From Pueribacillus theae (GTDB taxonomy: Bacteria; Bacillota; Bacilli; Bacillales; UBA6769): a stretch of 39,499 nt of DNA. Below the pieces are notes generated by a model that had not been told where the DNA came from, did not search any database, and saw nothing but the letters and a program-made list of their open reading frames with translations. Of the stretch, positions 35,545-39,499 are shown piece after piece; position 1 is the stretch's first letter, and each line of letters opens with the position of its first letter. The stretch is from NCBI RefSeq assembly GCF_003097615.1, contig NZ_QCZG01000034.1, forward strand, positions 1-39,499, in the 5' to 3' direction. The position numbers were made by a program, and so were the translations under genes.

Positions 35545-35602
35545 CAATTCGTTGTATGGTGCTTTTTAATTGACATAGAATAGCAAAAAGATGTAATGCG
35601 AA

Positions 35603-35809
35603 CTACCTGCCACCTACGCTTCGTTTAGAATGAAGGTTCTTTAGCCACTTTTTAAATTCTTCATCTTGGGTATTGCTCCTTGTTTCAAAAGCTACGTTCA
35701 ATTCGTGGATAAAGTTTGGATCAAATTGATTTTCCTTCATTTGCTGCTTAAGATTTTTTGTCTTCCATCTAAACAGGTCTTTTATAAACTCTTTGCTCCA
35801 TTCAAACGT
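35603..35809 (-). CDS. Small ORF without a normal start, hypothetical, possibly frameshifted
   Basis: An open frame of 68 codons between a TGA (35812-35810) and a TAG (35605-35603), reading TFEWSKEFIKDLFRWK... to the end WLKNLHSKRSVGGR. The composition is protein-like and a good terminator follows 59 bp on. No ATG, GTG or TTG lies in the first 23 codons; the first ATG is at 35740. A GTG just upstream in another frame (GTGAACGTT) would join if one T were removed from the TTT run near 35804, which suggests a frameshift. Product unknown. Confidence 0.4.
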   Translation of the reverse strand, partial: TFEWSKEFIKDLFRWKTKNLKQQMKENQFDPNFIHELNVAFETRSNTQDEEFKKWLKNLHSKRSVGGR

Positions 35810-35887
35810 TCACCCACCGTTATATTTCAAACAATTCAAAATTATAGTAGCAAATAAAAATCCTAATTGGTGATTTATAACTTTCCA

Positions 35888-35920
35888 AAAGAGATAGCTG
35901 CGTATTTGGGCTATCTCTTT
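35888..35920 (-). terminator. Terminator overlapping the yfmL stop codon
   Basis: AAAGAGATAGC (35888-35898) pairs perfectly with GCTATCTCTTT (35910-35920), followed on the minus strand by TTTTGG. The right arm contains the helicase stop codon. Confidence 0.75.
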
Positions 35921-37113
35921 GGTTTTGTTCTCTTTTGTGATCTGGCATTTGGCGTTTTATTGTATTTTTTTAACACTGGCTTTTCGTCTCTAATTTTCCC
36001 TCCATATAACACTTTTCGATGGACAGGAATATTCAAATCACGCGAATATTTTTTCAATACCCTTTCTTCACTTGCAGTCACAATCGAAATAACAGTACCT
36101 TCAGCTCCCATCCGCCCTGTTCTTCCCGAACGGTGGATGTATTGATTGGCGTTTTCAGGCAAGTCAAAGTGGATCACATGGCTAAGCCCATCAATATCCA
36201 ATCCCCTTGCGGCAAGATCAGTGGCCAAAAGCAAGGAATAATCTTTGCTTCTAAACTTTTTAATCGCTTCTTCTCGTTCCCGCTTGCTCGATTCGCTGTG
36301 AAGAATCCCTGCTTCTATCCCTTTATATGCCAGTTTTGCTGCGATTACATTCAAATTTCCAACATCTCTGAAGAAAGCAAGGGCTGATGATACGTGCCCT
36401 CTCATTAAACTTCTTAGAATGTCGATTTTTTCTCTTTTATCGCAAACAAAATAGAGATGGTTCACTTTTTTTGCGGTTTCCTTATCTTTTTTAACTCTGA
36501 TGAAGACAGGATCGTTCATGATTTCCTGGCCAATTTTCTCAACTGTTTCAGGCAATGTGGCGGAAAACATAACAATTTGGCGTTCTTTCATCGTTGCTTT
36601 CACGATCGTTTGGATCGTTTCCATATGTTCCGGAATAAGCAGTTGGTCCGCCTCATCGAGTACAATCGTTTTTACTTGATGCATTTTTAACTTTTTCATT
36701 TTGATAAGTTCAGCTACTCGGCCCGGAGTTCCAACTATAATCTGGGGATTTTTCTTTAATTTCTCAAGCTGCCTCTTTACATTTGCGCCTCCAATAAATG
36801 ATGCTGAAAGCATGTCACCTTCTTTTGCCCATTGTTGGACAACGTCAAAAATTTGCATGACAAGCTCCCTTGACGGAGCCACAACTACAACTTGGGCATT
36901 CTTTTTTTCGGGTTTAATTTTATCTAATAAAGGAATTAAATAAGCGAGCGTCTTGCCAGTTCCGGTCGGAGATTCGGCAATTACATCTTTTCCTTCCGTA
37001 ATAAGAGGAATCGTTTCTGTCTGTATATTCGTTGGCTTTTGAAAACCGGATTGTTTCCAAGCTTTTTGCAAAAACGGTTTCATTGAATGTAAAGACGGTG
37101 GAAATTTCTCCAT
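35911..37113 (-). CDS. yfmL: DEAD-box RNA helicase, YfmL
   Basis: 400-residue ATP-dependent RNA helicase. Motif Q is near GFQKPTNIQTE, motif I SPTGTGKT, Ia APSRELV, Ib TPGR, II DEAD, III SATLP, V TDLAARGLD and VI HRSGRTGR. The tail is short and basic (RSQKRTKPKR). The sequence follows B. subtilis YfmL closely (KDVIAESPTGTGKTLAY; SFIGGANVKRQLEKLKK), a helicase linked to ribosome biogenesis. The start has only a weak AAAGAG site. Confidence 0.93.
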   Translation of the reverse strand: MEKFPPSLHSMKPFLQKAWKQSGFQKPTNIQTETIPLITEGKDVIAESPTGTGKTLAYLIPLLDKIKPEKKNAQVVVVAPSRELVMQIFDVVQQWAKEGDMLSASFIGGANVKRQLEKLKKNPQIIVGTPGRVAELIKMKKLKMHQVKTIVLDEADQLLIPEHMETIQTIVKATMKERQIVMFSATLPETVEKIGQEIMNDPVFIRVKKDKETAKKVNHLYFVCDKREKIDILRSLMRGHVSSALAFFRDVGNLNVIAAKLAYKGIEAGILHSESSKREREEAIKKFRSKDYSLLLATDLAARGLDIDGLSHVIHFDLPENANQYIHRSGRTGRMGAEGTVISIVTASEERVLKKYSRDLNIPVHRKVLYGGKIRDEKPVLKKYNKTPNARSQKRTKPKR

Positions 37114-37235
37114 TTCGTTTTCACTCTTTCTTCAAAAAATATAATTCTTACCAACCTATCATACCTTATTTATAGACGGACAAGAAACCTGCAGAATTAT
37201 GTATATTACTAATTAACTGAAAAGGAAAAATAAAC

Positions 37236-38429
37236 ATGACGAAAAACAAAAAATTATTACAATTCATACCCCTACTATTTATTATTTTTGTTTCTTTAGG
37301 CTTGGCAGGATGTAACTTCTTAAAGCCAGAATCAGAAGAAGCGCCACCTTCTGAAGTGAATGAGGAAGAAAGCATTGAACAAGAGGAAGAAATAAAGGAA
37401 CCTGAAACGATTATTACAAAGGCTACCGTTGCAGCAATCGGAGATGTCTTAATCCATGGTTCCATTTATCGTGACGCTCAAAAAGGAGGCACTTTTAATT
37501 TTGACAAAATGCTCGTTGATGTGAAGCCTTATCTAGAATCAGCTGACATTACAATTGCGAATCAAGAATCAATGATTGGTGGAAAAGAAATCGGCCTCTC
37601 CACCTATCCACAATTTAACAGCCCTTTTGAAGTCGGAGATGCACTAAAACGTGCTGGACTAGACATTGTCACGATTGCAAATAACCACACGCTTGATCGA
37701 GGCGAAAAAGCAGTTCTGAACGCCCTTGATCATTGGGATTCTCTAAATATCCCATATGTCGGCGCGTATCGAAGTGCAGAGGATCGAAATGAAATTCGAA
37801 CGCTTAATAAAAATGAGATTACTTTTTCATTTTTAGCGTACACTTACGGTACGAACGGTATCCCGGTTCCAAAAGATAAGCCTTATCTTGTTAATCTCAT
37901 TGATAAAGAACAGATAAAAAAAGATATTGAAGAAGCTAGAGAAAAATCAGATGTGATCGTTGTTAGCCTTCATTTTGGCATGGAATATGAACGGATGCCG
38001 AATGATGGACAAAAAAATCTCGTTCAGTTCGTCGCAGATGAAGGAGCCCATTTAATTATAGGCCATCATCCGCACGTTTTGCAGCCTGTTGACTATGTAA
38101 AAAGTGAAAAAGGACATGAAGCGTTTGTAATTTATTCCTTAGGAAATTTTCTGGCTGCCCAAGAAGCCCAGCATGATCAATATCGACGTACCGGCGGAAT
38201 CTTACAGGTTGATGTGGGAAAAATCCAAACTGGTGACGAGACAACCATCCGCATCCTCTCACCTTCCTTTTTACCGACCTATATTCATTTTCAAAATTGG
38301 AAAAACTACCGGGTGCTTCCTATGTATCAAATAACCGATAAGGAATTATCAAATGCCCAGAAACATTATAAGGAAACAAAAGAACATATGTCTCAATTTG
38401 TTCCGGATTTGCACTTTATTGAACAATAA
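37236..38429 (+). CDS. CapA-family lipoprotein (poly-gamma-glutamate/capsule metallophosphatase fold)
   Basis: 397 residues. The signal peptide ends in the lipobox GLAGC, followed by an acidic Glu-rich linker, so the protein is a surface lipoprotein. The PGA_cap domain is marked by AAIGDVLIHG, ANQESMIGG, IANNHTLDRG, VVSLHFGMEYERMP and IIGHHPHVLQP, all metal-site motifs of a calcineurin-like fold. B. subtilis PgsA/YwtB is the best-known relative, but no pgsB or pgsC lies nearby, so a role in capsule synthesis is uncertain. AAAAGGAAA precedes the ATG. Confidence 0.9.
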   Translation: MTKNKKLLQFIPLLFIIFVSLGLAGCNFLKPESEEAPPSEVNEEESIEQEEEIKEPETIITKATVAAIGDVLIHGSIYRDAQKGGTFNFDKMLVDVKPYLESADITIANQESMIGGKEIGLSTYPQFNSPFEVGDALKRAGLDIVTIANNHTLDRGEKAVLNALDHWDSLNIPYVGAYRSAEDRNEIRTLNKNEITFSFLAYTYGTNGIPVPKDKPYLVNLIDKEQIKKDIEEAREKSDVIVVSLHFGMEYERMPNDGQKNLVQFVADEGAHLIIGHHPHVLQPVDYVKSEKGHEAFVIYSLGNFLAAQEAQHDQYRRTGGILQVDVGKIQTGDETTIRILSPSFLPTYIHFQNWKNYRVLPMYQITDKELSNAQKHYKETKEHMSQFVPDLHFIEQ

Positions 38430-38438
38430 TAGACTAAA

Positions 38439-38468
38439 AAACTCCTCACGCCATACAGTGAGGAGTTT
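38439..38468. terminator. Bidirectional terminator between convergent genes
   Basis: AAACTCCTCAC (38439-38449) pairs perfectly with GTGAGGAGTTT (38458-38468). It serves the CapA-like gene and the convergent hydrolase gene. Confidence 0.85.
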
Positions 38469-38473
38469 GCCAT

Positions 38474-39319
38474 TTAAGTCAGGCTTTTCTTTAAAAAAGT
38501 AACCGTTGCTTCTATCGCCTGCTGTAATTGCTCAGTTGGTTCTCCAAGTGGATGGGCAGCATTAAACGTATGATCTCCTCCTGGAATGATCTTGAGGGAA
38601 TGCTGTTCTGCTGTTTCTTCCATTTTATACGCCCCGTTTACTAGCCCTTCGCTGTCGGCATCTCCTTGGATAATATGAACAGGGGCTTTCAAAGATTTCA
38701 ATTTAGACAAAATATTAAACCTTTCTTTGTTTTTCTCGATGTCCTCAAAAACATTTGCTTTCAGAGGCATTTTAAGGCCTGTACGTTGATTAATGATATA
38801 ACCGACGCCATTTTTGCGAATTTCCTCTTTTATATCTTCACCCCAGAAATCCACTTCAGACACACCATTCCATGTGACAACAGCCTTTATCTCCGGGTGC
38901 TCTGACGCAAAAATAATACTGTTTGCCCCGCCTCTGCTATGACCGATAATCCCAATTCGATCCATATCAAATTGCTCCGAAAAAGGCAATTTTTTTTCTG
39001 TCATATAATCAAGAAGAACTGAAAGATCTGCCTGCTCCCTTGAATATGTATTTATCGCAAATTTATCAAGCTCATCAAAGTCATCACTGCTTACCCCATT
39101 GCAGGAAAAATTGAAACGAATCGCATAAAAGTCTTTTCTTGCTAACTCATCCGCTAAATGGGGAAAGAAATTCCAATCTTTATATCCTTTAAATCCGTGG
39201 CAAATGATGATAACCGGCTTTTTCGTTCTTTCTTTAGGCGCATGAACCTCCCCGCGAAGATATAAATTATCTTCCAATGGAATAACAAAAGATTCACTCA
39301 TTACTTCGCTTATTGACAT
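38474..39319 (-). CDS. Alpha/beta hydrolase (serine hydrolase, dienelactone/acyl-peptidase-like)
   Basis: 281-residue cytosolic alpha/beta hydrolase. ICHGFKGYKDWNFFP gives the oxyanion segment, GHSRGG the nucleophile elbow, IIQGDADSEG the acid and GGDHTF the histidine. A cap-like insertion lies between the elbow and the acid. The ATG giving MSISEV is chosen because AGGAGGGG lies just upstream; the frame is open 36 codons earlier without a site. Physiological substrate unknown. Confidence 0.88.
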   Translation of the reverse strand: MSISEVMSESFVIPLEDNLYLRGEVHAPKERTKKPVIIICHGFKGYKDWNFFPHLADELARKDFYAIRFNFSCNGVSSDDFDELDKFAINTYSREQADLSVLLDYMTEKKLPFSEQFDMDRIGIIGHSRGGANSIIFASEHPEIKAVVTWNGVSEVDFWGEDIKEEIRKNGVGYIINQRTGLKMPLKANVFEDIEKNKERFNILSKLKSLKAPVHIIQGDADSEGLVNGAYKMEETAEQHSLKIIPGGDHTFNAAHPLGEPTEQLQQAIEATVTFLKKSLT

Positions 39320-39394
39320 ACTAGCCCCTCCTTTTTTTATTATTGTATCAGAAATATTCAGAAAACTGAACAGACTAAGTTTCCAAAATAAAAA

Positions 39395-39426
39395 TGGCAT
39401 CAAGCTCTGTAATCGCCTTGATGCCA
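39395..39426 (-). terminator. Terminator for a gene entering from beyond the right end
   Basis: TGGCATCAAG (39395-39404) pairs perfectly with CTTGATGCCA (39417-39426), followed on the minus strand by TTTTATTTT. It lies 10 bp inside the TAG (39439-39437) of the ORF tail in the terminal repeat. Confidence 0.75.
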
Positions 39427-39432
39427 AAAATT

Positions 39433-39499
39433 AAAACTAAACATACATGACCCGCCGGGTCACAAACTTGGGATGAAAATGGTTCCATCCAATAGTTAC
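39433..39499 (-). repeat. Right copy of 67-bp terminal inverted repeat
   Basis: Exact reverse complement of bases 1-67. Read on the minus strand it has the same 20-codon open tail and TAG (39439-39437). Sequence beyond the repeat differs from the left copy, so the two copies sit in different contexts and both point inward. Confidence 0.75.

Noticed and set aside
36019-36943. Plus-strand ORFs opposite yfmL
   Set aside because: Shadows of a conserved DEAD-box helicase gene; no protein family resemblance.

Overview
The window is a 39.5 kb AT-rich segment of an endospore-forming Bacillaceae chromosome. The assignment rests on a gamma-type small acid-soluble spore protein (sspE), the Bacillus-specific enoyl-ACP reductase fabL, the mutY / yfhP / yfhH / recX / yfhF block and yfmL, all close to their B. 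subtilis counterparts. Both ends carry the same 67-base sequence in inverted orientation, so the window probably ends inside two copies of a repeated gene or insertion element.

Bases about 360-25,600 form a catabolic island. It holds one sigma-54 enhancer-binding activator (PrpR_N-PAS-AAA-Fis), two short-chain dehydrogenases, two paralogous luciferase-like flavin monooxygenases, a double carboxymuconolactone-decarboxylase-fold protein, an HSL-type esterase of foreign base composition and an acyl-CoA ligase. It also holds an old-yellow-enzyme pseudogene, a complete Opp/Dpp-type ABC importer, an aldehyde dehydrogenase, a crotonase-fold protein without the usual catalytic glutamates, a hotdog thioesterase, a phosphotriesterase-like lactonase and a complete TRAP transporter. 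I found five sequences matching the -24/-12 sigma-54 promoter (TGGCAY-N5-TTGCA). Four sit upstream of the island's transcription units: LLM1-SDR1, SDR2 onward, thioesterase-ECH-ALDH-opp, and LLM2-TRAP-lactonase. The fifth is an orphan pointing antisense into the opp operon. A shared 16-bp motif, close to GTYTCAT-N3-TRAAAC, lies 60-200 bp upstream of the four coding promoters and is the best candidate for the activator's enhancer site. CcpA-like cre sequences lie at or just downstream of three of these promoters. The likely picture is one substrate-sensing activator switching on a dispersed regulon that is also under catabolite repression. The enzyme set (alcohol dehydrogenase, luciferase-fold monooxygenase that could be a type II Baeyer-Villiger enzyme, lactonase or esterase, aldehyde dehydrogenase, CoA ligase, crotonase, thioesterase) fits oxidation and ring opening of a cyclic alcohol or ketone, but the substrate is not proven.

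Bases about 25,700-33,300 are core genome: sspE, fabL, a second SDR reductase, mutY, yfhP, yfhH, recX, a yfhF-like epimerase and a DMT permease. Two strongly palindromic repeat elements are inserted here, upstream of yfhP and of the epimerase. Bases about 33,400-39,320 hold a heptad-repeat coiled-coil protein, an ECF sigma factor with its overlapping DUF4179 membrane partner, a small possibly broken gene, the RNA helicase yfmL, a CapA-like lipoprotein and an alpha/beta hydrolase. No rRNA, tRNA, CRISPR array or prophage genes were seen.
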